Shown piece after piece: positions 27,681-35,560 of a stretch of 64,000 bases of DNA (its first letter is position 1; each line of letters begins with the position of its first letter). The stretch lies in contig CABMPD010000007.1 of assembly GCA_902388455.1 (NCBI GenBank), positions 49,000 to 112,999 of the forward strand, in the 5' to 3' direction. The notes below the pieces were generated by a model. The model was not told the origin of the DNA. It ran no database searches and saw only the letters and a program-made list of their open reading frames with translations. Source of the DNA: an uncultured Alistipes sp. (lineage in GTDB: Bacteria > Bacteroidota > Bacteroidia > Bacteroidales > UBA932). A program made the translations under genes and the position numbers.

Positions 27681-27688
27681 CAAATGTA
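27681..27688 (-). promoter_or_regulatory. -7 box TACATTTG
   Basis: A full match to TAnnTTTG on the minus strand, with GAA (TTC on the minus strand) at the -33 position. It could drive the small ORF at 27538-27672 and the lipoprotein gene at 26374-27444. The remaining gap 27445-27537 shows nothing I can name. Confidence 0.35.
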
Positions 27689-27815
27689 ATGTCAGTAATC
27701 GCTTAACGAAAATTTACTAAGAATCGCTAATGAACTGATGAGTTAGTGAAATGCTCTGCATCTTGCTTGAATTAATGGTCAGTTTTAAATAATGCAAATT
27801 TAAAACAAAAATCAG

Positions 27816-27868
27816 ACAGTGACAAGTCTGTGACAAAAAAACGTCATGCAAGTCGGACTTGTCACTGT
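27816..27868. promoter_or_regulatory. 13-bp perfect inverted repeat
   Basis: ACAGTGACAAGTC (27816-27828) and GACTTGTCACTGT (27856-27868) are exact reverse complements separated by 27 nt. They lie 94 nt upstream of the propeller lipoprotein gene and between two divergently transcribed lipoprotein genes. No T run follows in either direction, so an operator or an RNA element is as likely as a terminator. Confidence 0.5.
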
Positions 27869-27908
27869 ATTGCCATGGAGCGAACCGGAGGGTCTGCTGC
27901 GGTAATAT

Positions 27909-27939
27909 TTGCACATCCCGCTTTTTTTTCGTATCTTGC
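27909..27939 (+). promoter_or_regulatory. Candidate promoter of the propeller lipoprotein gene
   Basis: TTG (27909-27911), 20 nt, then TATCTTGC (27932-27939) approximates the -33/-7 pair; the -7 box has one mismatch. The ATG is at 27962. TACATTTG at 27952-27959 is a better -7 match but is too close to the ATG. Confidence 0.4.
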
Positions 27940-27961
27940 AATGTTTAAACTTACATTTGAT

Positions 27962-29032
27962 ATGAAACGACTTATTATTACCCTGACTGCTGCCGCCATA
28001 GTCTTCTCATGCTCTGACCGGACTGCCTCGGACGGCATCAGCGTCATAGACGCCGACCTGACCGGCAAGGAAGTCATCGAGCTGAATCTGGCGGATCTGG
28101 AGAAGACTGTTCTGGAATACTCCGAAAAGAGCATGATCGGCTACGCTACGGATGTTGTACTGGCTCCCCATGGTTATATCCTGAAATCCAACAGCGGAAA
28201 TGCCGTCAGACTGATGTACTTCGACAGCGAGGGACAGTACATCTGCGACATCAGCCATCAGGGCCGCGGTCCAGGTGAGTTTCTGGATGTGTCGTCAATA
28301 TTCATGACAGGTGACACACTGACCGTCGCCAGTTTCTATAACAAGGAAAAGCTCCTGCGCTATCTCATCACCCCCGAAGGATATGAACCTATCTCCGGAG
28401 TACCCATCAAACAGCTCAACTGGAGCATTTCCAAAATCTTCTCCACCCCTGACATCCCCGGCAGATATTTCGTGAAGAACACCTGGAACGGTACACCGGG
28501 ATGGACCACTCCCCTGTTCACCATCTACGACAAAGACTGGAACATCGTGGACACATGCAGGACCAAACACCCCGAAGGAGGCTTCGCATCCCCTTATCCG
28601 ATATCCAGGGCCGGTGATAGAATCTACCTCAACCAGGCGTTCTCAGACACCATCTACGTTGCCTATAATGACAGAATAGATCCGGCACTGATAATCGATT
28701 TCGGTCAAAGCGACTATCCCGCCGACATCAAGTACGACGTCTTGAAGCGGTTTGAGTTCACAAAAGAGCATCCGGACGCTCATTACCTGATACACAACGG
28801 CTCTCTGATAACAGAGGACAAGGCATACCTCTACCTCAGTTCCGGACACGGACCGTACTTTCTGGTATACGACATGAACGATGGTTCCTCTACATTCTAC
28901 AGAATAATGGACGAGGACGGGGAGCCCGCTCTTATGTTTTACATATTCGCATCCCCGGACGGCAGAGTCAAGGGCACCTTCCAGTCCGTCAGCGAGGAGA
29001 ATTCCTCGATTTACGACCTTTCCTCCCTATAG
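27962..29032 (+). CDS. Six-bladed beta-propeller lipoprotein (BF3164-like)
   Basis: The 356-residue product has a lipobox (AAAIVFSC, Cys15 or so). It also has the blade motif HQGRGPGEFLDVSS, which is characteristic of the Bacteroidota six-bladed propeller lipoproteins, and further beta-strand repeats (YDKDWNIVDTC, RIYLNQAFSDTIYVA, YFLVYDMNDGS). The family is abundant in Bacteroidota; function is generally unassigned. The ATG at 27962 begins the signal peptide; the longer frame to 27830 covers the promoter. Its stop (TAG, 29030-29032) abuts the opposed cdd stop. Confidence 0.8.
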   Translation: MKRLIITLTAAAIVFSCSDRTASDGISVIDADLTGKEVIELNLADLEKTVLEYSEKSMIGYATDVVLAPHGYILKSNSGNAVRLMYFDSEGQYICDISHQGRGPGEFLDVSSIFMTGDTLTVASFYNKEKLLRYLITPEGYEPISGVPIKQLNWSISKIFSTPDIPGRYFVKNTWNGTPGWTTPLFTIYDKDWNIVDTCRTKHPEGGFASPYPISRAGDRIYLNQAFSDTIYVAYNDRIDPALIIDFGQSDYPADIKYDVLKRFEFTKEHPDAHYLIHNGSLITEDKAYLYLSSGHGPYFLVYDMNDGSSTFYRIMDEDGEPALMFYIFASPDGRVKGTFQSVSEENSSIYDLSSL

Positions 29033-29500
29033 TCCGTTGAAAATAAACGGCAGAATATCCTCTACACAGGAAAATACGACAATACGGCTGAGGCCTCCCA
29101 CGATGACACGGACGGGGGCCTCTGCTCTTTTCTGGGACTCGGCAAGGACCTGACGGCAGGCACCGCAGGGCCAGGCCGGCTCGGGGACCATCCGGCCGTC
29201 ACGGCAGGCTGTTATGGCAATGGCCCTTAGGGCCAGATGGGGATACTGCGCATGGGCCGCGAAGAGGGCAGTCCGCTCGGCGCAGAGGCCCGAGGGGAAA
29301 GCCGCATTCTCCTGATTGGCCCCGGTGACCACCGTACCGTCCGAAAGGAGCACCGCCGCTCCCACATTGTACTTGGAATAAGGGGCATACGAGCCTTCCG
29401 TCGCCTTGACCGCCCTTCCCAGCAGCGAGCGGTCCGCCTCCTCCATCTCCGCCATCGAGGCATATTCCTGATAATCTATCGTGAGTCTTTTCTGAGCCAT
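29027..29500 (-). CDS. cdd: Cytidine deaminase
   Basis: The 157-residue homotetramer-type enzyme converts cytidine and deoxycytidine to uridine and deoxyuridine. The zinc site is intact: CAE at 73-75 (Cys ligand, catalytic Glu) and PCGACR with Cys112 and Cys115. The substrate loop APYSKYNVGAA is also present. The gene is monocistronic, converging on the propeller lipoprotein gene so tightly that the two coding regions overlap by 6 nt. Confidence 0.96.
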   Translation of the reverse strand: MAQKRLTIDYQEYASMAEMEEADRSLLGRAVKATEGSYAPYSKYNVGAAVLLSDGTVVTGANQENAAFPSGLCAERTALFAAHAQYPHLALRAIAITACRDGRMVPEPAWPCGACRQVLAESQKRAEAPVRVIVGGLSRIVVFSCVEDILPFIFNGL

Positions 29501-29529
29501 GGCATTTATCGTTTATTGCTTTGACGAGA

Positions 29530-29537
29530 CAAATTTA
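29530..29537 (-). promoter_or_regulatory. -7 box TAAATTTG of cdd
   Basis: Full match on the minus strand, 30 nt before the cdd ATG. A divergent TAACTTTG at 29559-29566 on the plus strand would transcribe into the repeat-rich intergenic region, where I find no convincing gene; a 64-codon ORF at 29596-29790 has no recognisable feature. Confidence 0.45.
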
Positions 29538-29858
29538 ACAATTCCGCCGGGAATTTTCTAACTTTGACTTAATAACTATCTGTAACAGTCGCTTTATGGG
29601 CGGAGCACCTTTCCAGGCTAAATCTGAAGTCTCTATCGTCAAGGTATTCCCGGCTTTTATCCTATCGTTCCCGAAAACAGTTATGGCCAGGTCTCACGCT
29701 GTCGACCGGACACATTGCCACAATGCTCTGGCTGAGGCTTTCACTGGCATCCCAGTATGTCGTCATTTAACATTTTCCGCAAAATGCTAAATGTAAAGTG
29801 ATGATGCGGCGGTCGTAAACGGCTTTAGCTTTCAGACAACCCCCTTCGAGATACTGAT

Positions 29859-29962
29859 AGCCGGACAGTCATGCAGCCACATAGTCACACAGCCGGAGAG
29901 CCACACAGTCATGCAGTCACACAGTCATACAGCCATGCAGCCATACAGCCATACAGCCACAG
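29859..29962. repeat. Octamer microsatellite, 13 units
   Basis: Thirteen consecutive 8-nt units fit AG[C/T]C followed by four variable bases, mostly AG[C/T]CA[C/T][A/G]C. It starts with AGCCGGAC at 29859 and ends with AGCCACAG at 29962. The period is exact; no unit carries an indel. Because 8 is not a multiple of 3 and TAG occurs in it, it is not coding. Confidence 0.85.
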
Positions 29963-30326
29963 TCTGTTATGCTCATTTTTTCATATTACCGTATTCCACA
30001 GCAACTTAGGTTGAACTGGTGACTTACAGACTGAAGGCTACCGACGCCTGTCTGTTATCCTGATTTTTCGTCTACCTCTCTGTATAACAATACTTTACAC
30101 AAATATTCCGATTACAGACTCGTCAGGGAGAAAATATGCTGACCGCGGAATAACCCTGCCACAGCTCCTTACAGGCGCATTTAAATGAGCACGTGTCACA
30201 GTGCACCGCTCTGTCTGTTGTCGGCATAACCATGTAATCACATGCTATCCAGATAAATACAAAAAACGGCTATTTACAGACTGCTGGCGGTGCGGTAAGG
30301 AATCATTTTAGACTTCGCCACATATA

Positions 30327-30357
30327 TTGTTGCGCCTCGGCATAGCAAATAAATTTG
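30327..30357 (+). promoter_or_regulatory. Promoter of the coiled-coil protein gene
   Basis: TTG (30327-30329), 20 nt, then TAAATTTG (30350-30357) matches the Bacteroidota consensus. The predicted leader is about 25 nt to the ATG at 30390. Confidence 0.55.
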
Positions 30358-30389
30358 CTCTGCGCCCGGCTTCTGCGTACATTTGTACC

Positions 30390-31151
30390 ATGGATTGGGA
30401 TTTTATCATACACTGCATACTGGCCGTGGGGCTGTCGGCGGCTCTGATTGCACTGCTGGACAGCCGCATTAAACTGAGGAAGGAACGGCGGAAGACATCG
30501 ATGTTCTACGGCATTTCCAGGGACCTGGAGGGGGACACGTGGAAGCAGAAGGACGTTATCGAGGAACAGAACGGTACGATAATGGAGCAGGACAGCACCA
30601 TTCAAGAGCAGAACAGTACGATTCAGGAACAAAACAGCACCATACGGGAGCAAATGCACGAGATTGAGAGCCTCGGGGCGGAACTGAAGGAGAGCAGGGC
30701 CATGGCCAGGATGCTGCTGGAACGCGCTCAGGACGGCCAGAGCAGACTCACCGCCTTCACTGAGCGGCTGCTGATGCTCATCGACGAGACAGCCAACGTA
30801 CACTACGAGAGCGCATCCAGCCCCGCAACCCTCAGCCGCAGGCTTAAGGAGACCCTTCAGACCGGACTCACCGGCCACGAGGTAGTGGAGCAGATCGGCG
30901 GCCTCATCGAGACCTCCTACCCCGGCTTCCTCAGCGGACTCTTCAACGACTTTCCCTGGCTGACCGACGACGACCGCCTGCTCATCTGCCTGATGTGCTG
31001 TGGCCTCTCCCCCAACGCCGCCAGCGTCATCCTCGACCGCGACCTCAACCGCCTCAACAAATGGAAGACATCCCTCGCCAGGCAGATGGGCCTCTCCACC
31101 CGCCTCTCCAAATACCTCAAGGACCGGCTGGCCTCCTGCCGCTGCGCATAA
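30390..31151 (+). CDS. Membrane-anchored coiled-coil protein with degenerate LuxR-like HTH
   Basis: The 253-residue protein has one N-terminal membrane helix (FIIHCILAVGLSAALIALL). Five exact heptads at residues 57-91 follow (IEEQNGT, IMEQDST, IQEQNST, IQEQNST, IREQMHE), an ideal parallel coiled coil with Ile at one core position. The C-terminal part, FPWLTDDDRLLICLMCCGLS then NAASVILDRDLNRLNKWKTS, resembles the HTH region of Bacteroidota TPR-type regulators, but the recognition helix looks weak. A membrane-tethered regulator is possible. The DNA of the heptads is a 21-bp tandem repeat. The ATG at 30390 follows a good promoter. Confidence 0.65.
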   Translation: MDWDFIIHCILAVGLSAALIALLDSRIKLRKERRKTSMFYGISRDLEGDTWKQKDVIEEQNGTIMEQDSTIQEQNSTIQEQNSTIREQMHEIESLGAELKESRAMARMLLERAQDGQSRLTAFTERLLMLIDETANVHYESASSPATLSRRLKETLQTGLTGHEVVEQIGGLIETSYPGFLSGLFNDFPWLTDDDRLLICLMCCGLSPNAASVILDRDLNRLNKWKTSLARQMGLSTRLSKYLKDRLASCRCA

Positions 31152-31262
31152 CCTCACTGGAAGGCCTGTATACCACATCTTGCCTGCTTGCCACCTCTTT
31201 AACTCTTCCCCTTAACTCCTAGCCCTTCTAATTAACCACTACTTTCCACCTCGCACCATTCC

Positions 31263-31672
31263 CACCTTCCGAAGGTGTGTTGATTTCCTGCTTTTTCTGC
31301 TCACCTTCCGAAGGTGAGTAGATGCACTACCGCCACGAGAACGCCTGCAGCTGCATTTTCCAGCACCACACGCCTTTTCCACCTTCCAAAGGTGCGTTGG
31401 TTTCCCGCTTTTTCTGCTCACCTTCCGAAGGTGGGCAGTTTTCCCGCGTCTGCGTCTCACCTTCAATTAGATGATTGGTCACCTTGTCCGTATGCCTTCT
31501 CATCTGGATTGCCTTGTACTCTGCTCAAGAAGGTGGTGGCTAAAGGCCGTTTCGCCCGGCACCTTCCGGGTGGGGTTCCCGGGCAGGGCTGGCGAGAGAG
31601 ACATCTGGGGCAGGTCGGCCTATAACGAATTCGAGAAGGTGGTGGAGAAAGGACGTTTCATCCGGCACCTTC
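31263..31672. repeat. Cluster of CACCTTC / GAAGGTG palindromic repeats
   Basis: Type 1 is CACCTTCCGAAGGTG at 31263-31277, 31302-31316 and 31419-31433, and CACCTTCCAAAGGTG at 31380-31394. Sites 1-2 and 3-4 each form a module joined by a conserved 24-nt GTTGRTTTCCYGCTTTTTCT-type spacer, the two modules 117 bp apart. Type 2 has the arms reversed and spread: GAAGGTG at 31529 and 31635, each followed 31 nt later by CACCTTC (31560, 31666), with a shared interior (GTGG, AAAGG, CGTTTC, CCGG) and a 106-bp period. A lone CACCTTC is at 31458-31464. Open frames in this stretch only translate the repeat. Confidence 0.8.
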
Positions 31673-31738
31673 CGGATGGCCGAAGGCAGGAATACTGACG
31701 GGGGACGCACATCACATAAATGCCACATAAACGCAATG

Positions 31739-31807
31739 AGAAAAAACTTCCGCAAAGGCATAGATAGTGGCTGAAAATCAGGGGTTGCCGTTTAGAAAAA
31801 ACTTCCG
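31739..31807 (+). promoter_or_regulatory. 14-bp direct repeat upstream of the permease promoter
   Basis: AGAAAAAACTTCCG occurs at 31739-31752 and 31794-31807, 55 bp apart. The second copy ends 4 bp before the -33 TTG at 31812. The position suggests activator or repressor half-sites. Confidence 0.45.
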
Positions 31808-31811
31808 GGGC

Positions 31812-31842
31812 TTGCCAGGCGGGGAAACGGTACTTAATTTTG
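31812..31842 (+). promoter_or_regulatory. Promoter of the FtsX-like permease gene
   Basis: TTG (31812-31814), 20 nt, TAATTTTG (31835-31842) matches the consensus. Initiation near 31847 leaves a 300-nt leader before the ATG at 32147. Confidence 0.6.
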
Positions 31843-31846
31843 CGGC

Positions 31847-32146
31847 CGACTGCTGCAGGCATGCAACTGGCAAACAGCTGACGACAGCAGACAGACAATG
31901 AACAGAGAACGAACAAACTGCGAAATGAAAGCGAAATGAAAGTGTACAGAGGGTGAACAAACAGCGAACAAATAGTGAACAGATAACAAAAGTAGACAGC
32001 AGGCAACAGACAGCAAACAGCCGACGACAGCGAGCAGAAAACAAACAGCAAACAACAGACAGCTAAAAACAGACAACAAACAACAATACAGCAAACAGCA
32101 GCCCCCACAACCACCAAGCAACTTACCAAAGCCATAACACACCGCC
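31847..32146 (+). other. T-poor, A-rich 5' leader of the permease gene
   Basis: From 31861 to 32160 only about 21 of 300 bases are T, and from 31981 to 32100 only 4 of 120. The stretch is made of ACAGCAAACA-like and GAACAAAC-like words. A transcript would be almost unable to form stable hairpins. The minus-strand frames here encode only low-complexity Cys/Leu/Phe runs and are not genes. Confidence 0.6.
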
Positions 32147-34498
32147 ATGAGACGCATACACTTCAACCGCCACACTCTCTTTTCCACCATCCTGAATGTA
32201 ACGGGACTGACCCTCGCCCTCTCTGTGTTCATGATACTGATGGTGCAGGTGATGTACGACTGGAGATACGACAGATGTTATCCGGGATACGAGAACGTAT
32301 ACCGGCTGGAATACACCGCCCATGAGGACATGAACGCCTACAGTGTGAACTGGTCCAGACCGATGATAACCATGATGAAGGATGTCCTGCCCCAGGCCGA
32401 GGCAATTGGAACGTACGTTTACGACAAGGGGGCTGCAGCAGCCATGCGGGAAGCCGGAAGCGATAAGTCCGGGGTAAGCCTCAGGTTCGCCGACTGCGAT
32501 TACGGCCTGCTGAAAGTATTCCCATTCGAATTTACGGAAGGGGACACCGCCCTGTTCCGCGCTCCGCGCATGGCGCTCATATCCGAAAGAGGAGCGGCAA
32601 AACTGTTCGGAAAGGAATCTCCGGTCGGAAAGGAAGTGGAGTTCAGTTCCTCTACCATAGTCAGGTACCTTCCCACACGTTTCACTATTGCGGGAGTCTA
32701 TCGGGATTTTCCGGAGAATTCGAGCATGGACCGGGAAATCCTCGTCAATCTCGGCAACACATCCTTGAACAATACCGGTGAATGGGCCTACTACTGCTAC
32801 GTCAGGACATCCGGCCGGGACGGGCTGCAGTCGGTACTGGATACCTACGCATACGGGATGTCCGGGGGAAATGAAAAAGCCGGGTTCCGCCTCACTCCCC
32901 TGCACGACGCCTACTACAACCACAACACACAGCCCGACAACATCGCGAAAGGCAACCGCTCCACCACCATCACCCTCTTTTCCGTCGCCCTGCTCATCCT
33001 GATAATCGCCGCAATCAACTTCGTCAACTTTTCGATGGCCTCCGTTCCATTCCGCATCAAGGGTCTGAACACCAGAAGAGTCGTCGGGGCGACACGGGGC
33101 AGCCTGATATGGAGCCAGCTGGGAGCCACACTGGCATTGGTGCTGACTGCATTTGTCCTCAGCGCGGGAGCTATGTCCATAGCTGCGACCACCGGCATTG
33201 CCTCCTATATCTCCGGCTCGCTCAGGGTGCAGGACAATCCGGCGGTGCTGCTCATCGGCCTGGGTGCCGCCACTGTCACAGCCCTCACGGCCGGCATCTT
33301 CCCCGCCCGCTACAGCACCTCCTTCAACCCGGCGATGGTGCTCAAGGGGTCCTTCTCCCTCTCGGCCCGGGGCCGGAACCTGCGCTCAGTCCTCGTCGGT
33401 GTCCAGTACCTCATCTCATTTGTCCTGATTATCTGCGCCCTCTTCATCACCCTGCAAGTCAAGTATATGAAGGGTTTCGACATGGGCTACGAACGGGAGC
33501 ATATAGTAGAGTTCAGCATCTCGAACGACTACAGCTTCAGCAGGGAGACCCTCCGGGAGATGCTCCTCGAGAACCCCGCCGTTACCGACGTCACATTCTC
33601 CGGCTACTCCATTGCCTCGGAGACGAAAATGCCCTGGGGCCGGTCGTACAACGATGAGCCGGTGGAGGTCGAGTGCCTGCCGGTAGAGAGCAACTTCATC
33701 TCCTTCTTCGGCCTGGAGCTGACCGGAGGCCGGGACTTCCTGCCCTCGGACGACCTCAGTCCGGACGGCACGATGATTGTCAACCAGACCTTCCTGGACA
33801 GGTACCCGTTCTACCGCATCGGTTCCAGATTTACCGGACACACCGACAACAGCACCATCATAGGCACCATCCGGGATTTCAACTTCAAGCCCCTCCAGCA
33901 CAGCATCGGTCCGTTCTGCCTGTACAACTTCGGCAGCACTCCCTGGTGGCAGCTGTCGACCGGCTACGTGAAGATAATCCCCGGCGACATCCAGGCCACA
34001 TTTGACTTTATCCGCAAGACACTCCACGAGGCGGATCCCTCCATCAGCCCCGAGGACATCGACATCCACTTCCTGGACGACACCGTCGGAAGCCTCTACG
34101 CCAAGGAGGACAGGCTGGGCCGCGTCATCACCACCGCATCCTGGATATCCCTGCTGATCTCAGTCATCGGCATCCTCGGCCTGGTGTACTTCGAGACGCA
34201 GTTCCGCCGCAAGGAGATAGCCGTCCGCCGCGTGCACGGGGCATCGGTAGCGGAGATTCTAACCATGATCAACCGCTACTACCTGACCATCACCCTCATC
34301 TGCTTCATCCTGACCGCACCCGTCTCCTTCATCATCATCCGCAAGTGGGTGTCCTCCTTCCCCTACCGGAGTCCGGTGCCGGTGTGGATATTCATTGCCG
34401 CCCTCGCCCTGACTGCCGCCGTCACGGCCGTCACCGTCACCCTCTGCAGCCGCCGGGCCGCACTGCGCAATCCGGTCGAGTCCATCTCCAATGAATAG
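32147..34498 (+). CDS. FtsX/MacB-type ABC transporter permease
   Basis: The 783-residue protein has the duplicated layout common in Bacteroidota: a TM helix (TILNVTGLTLALSVFMILMV), a periplasmic MacB_PCD domain (residues ~35-260), three FtsX helices, a second periplasmic domain and three more C-terminal FtsX helices, ending RRAALRNPVESISNE. The motif RRVVGATRGSLIWSQ is the FtsX coupling segment, repeated as VRRVHGASVAEILTM. Such permeases pair with an ATPase for peptide, lipoprotein or antibiotic export; no ATPase gene lies nearby. A promoter and an unusual 300-nt leader precede it. Confidence 0.9.
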   Translation: MRRIHFNRHTLFSTILNVTGLTLALSVFMILMVQVMYDWRYDRCYPGYENVYRLEYTAHEDMNAYSVNWSRPMITMMKDVLPQAEAIGTYVYDKGAAAAMREAGSDKSGVSLRFADCDYGLLKVFPFEFTEGDTALFRAPRMALISERGAAKLFGKESPVGKEVEFSSSTIVRYLPTRFTIAGVYRDFPENSSMDREILVNLGNTSLNNTGEWAYYCYVRTSGRDGLQSVLDTYAYGMSGGNEKAGFRLTPLHDAYYNHNTQPDNIAKGNRSTTITLFSVALLILIIAAINFVNFSMASVPFRIKGLNTRRVVGATRGSLIWSQLGATLALVLTAFVLSAGAMSIAATTGIASYISGSLRVQDNPAVLLIGLGAATVTALTAGIFPARYSTSFNPAMVLKGSFSLSARGRNLRSVLVGVQYLISFVLIICALFITLQVKYMKGFDMGYEREHIVEFSISNDYSFSRETLREMLLENPAVTDVTFSGYSIASETKMPWGRSYNDEPVEVECLPVESNFISFFGLELTGGRDFLPSDDLSPDGTMIVNQTFLDRYPFYRIGSRFTGHTDNSTIIGTIRDFNFKPLQHSIGPFCLYNFGSTPWWQLSTGYVKIIPGDIQATFDFIRKTLHEADPSISPEDIDIHFLDDTVGSLYAKEDRLGRVITTASWISLLISVIGILGLVYFETQFRRKEIAVRRVHGASVAEILTMINRYYLTITLICFILTAPVSFIIIRKWVSSFPYRSPVPVWIFIAALALTAAVTAVTVTLCSRRAALRNPVESISNE

Positions 34499-34508
34499 AA
34501 TTTTTTCG

Positions 34509-34516
34509 TACTTTTG
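34509..34516 (+). promoter_or_regulatory. -7 box TACTTTTG of the GH73-LysM gene
   Basis: Full match 30 nt before the ATG at 34547; no -33 TTG at the usual distance. Confidence 0.45.
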
Positions 34517-34546
34517 TCCGTTCAGACTCACAGCTGAACTGACGAC

Positions 34547-35554
34547 ATGATACAGACACTGCATTTTAAGAAAATCCAAGCACTCATCACGGGAGCCGTA
34601 GCAGCCGCCGTCCTCATACTGACAGCCCTGCCCGGATACAGCCAACAGCAGCAGACCCGCGAGGAATACATCGAAAAATACAAGGACGCGGCCATCCAGT
34701 ACATGAAGACCCACGGCATACCGGCCAGTATCACCCTGGCCCAGGGCTGCCTGGAGTCGGCCAACGGCAACTCCGACCTGGCCGTCAGGGCCAACAACCA
34801 CTTCGGCATCAAGTGCCACAACGACTGGAAGGGCCCGACCTACTACAAGAAAGGCGACGACCCGGGGAAATCATGCTACCGCAAGTACCGCAGCGCCTCC
34901 GAGTCATTCAAGGACCACTCGGACTTCCTGCGCTACGGCCAGCGATACGCATTTCTCTTCGACCTGCAGATCACTGACTACAAGGGCTGGAGCCACGGCC
35001 TCAAGAAAGCCGGCTACGCCACCGACCCCAAGTATGCCCAGAAGCTGATTAAGATTATCGAGGACTACCAGCTCTACCGCTTCGACCGGGAGATATACGC
35101 CAAGGCCGAGAAGAAACCCGACCTGCTGCCGCCCAGTCCCAGTCAGCTGCAACAGGTCATGGAACTTAACCCCGCCAAGAACTCACTGCTGTACAAGTAC
35201 TCCCGCAACCGCACCATCTACGTGCGCAACGGCGTGCCCTTCATCCTCGCCGGAGACCTGGACACCTACGAGAGCATCGCCGAGGAGTACAACCTCTTCA
35301 CAGGAGAACTGCTCCGCTTCAACGATCTGAAGAAATCCCGCGACCTCGTACCGGGCACAGTCGTCTACCTCCAGCGCAAGAAGGGCAAGGCTCAGAAACA
35401 CCTCGAAATACACATCGCTGTGGAAGGCGACACCTACTATGACGTATCCCAGAAATACGGAGTACGCATGAAAAAACTCTTCAAGTACAATGACTACAAA
35501 AGCGGAGACATCCTCCACATCGGCGACGAGATCTTCCTCCGCAGGCACAGATAG
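34547..35554 (+). CDS. Secreted N-acetylglucosaminidase (GH73) with two LysM domains
   Basis: The 335-residue product has a signal peptide (ITGAVAAAVLILTALPGYSQ). The GH73 glucosaminidase domain at ~40-180 has the catalytic Glu context ITLAQGCLESANGNSDLA, NHFGIKC, and the YRKYRSASESFKDHSDFL block. Two LysM-like domains follow (ILAGDLDTYESIAEEYNLFT and HIAVEGDTYYDVSQKYGV). The domain set indicates cleavage of the glycan strand of peptidoglycan in the periplasm. mltG follows 6 nt later, so two glycan-strand enzymes are probably co-expressed. Confidence 0.93.
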   Translation: MIQTLHFKKIQALITGAVAAAVLILTALPGYSQQQQTREEYIEKYKDAAIQYMKTHGIPASITLAQGCLESANGNSDLAVRANNHFGIKCHNDWKGPTYYKKGDDPGKSCYRKYRSASESFKDHSDFLRYGQRYAFLFDLQITDYKGWSHGLKKAGYATDPKYAQKLIKIIEDYQLYRFDREIYAKAEKKPDLLPPSPSQLQQVMELNPAKNSLLYKYSRNRTIYVRNGVPFILAGDLDTYESIAEEYNLFTGELLRFNDLKKSRDLVPGTVVYLQRKKGKAQKHLEIHIAVEGDTYYDVSQKYGVRMKKLFKYNDYKSGDILHIGDEIFLRRHR

Positions 35555-35560
35555 GACAAT

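Larger units (their letters stand above)
29538..30389. other. Long intergenic region with a microsatellite and TTACAGACT motifs
   Basis: No credible gene in about 850 nt. It holds the octamer array at 29859-29962. The 9-mer TTACAGACT occurs three times (30024-30032, 30112-30120, 30274-30282), with a reverse variant CAGTCTGTTA at the end of the octamer array. Two similar stretches, TCTGTTATGCTCATTTTTTC and TCTGTTATCCTGATTTTTCG, lie about 90 nt apart. Confidence 0.5.

Noticed and set aside
29596..29790. 64-codon ORF after the plus-strand TAACTTTG box
   Set aside because: No recognisable family, signal or composition; the promoter box alone is insufficient.
31239..31466. 75-codon minus-strand ORF with THLRKV repeats
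   Set aside because: It only reads through the CACCTTC/GAAGGTG palindromes; the repeated peptide follows from the DNA repeat.
31620..32232. Minus-strand ORFs rich in Cys, Leu, Phe and Val
   Set aside because: They translate the T-poor tract in reverse (A/C-rich becomes T/G-rich) and have no protein-like composition.
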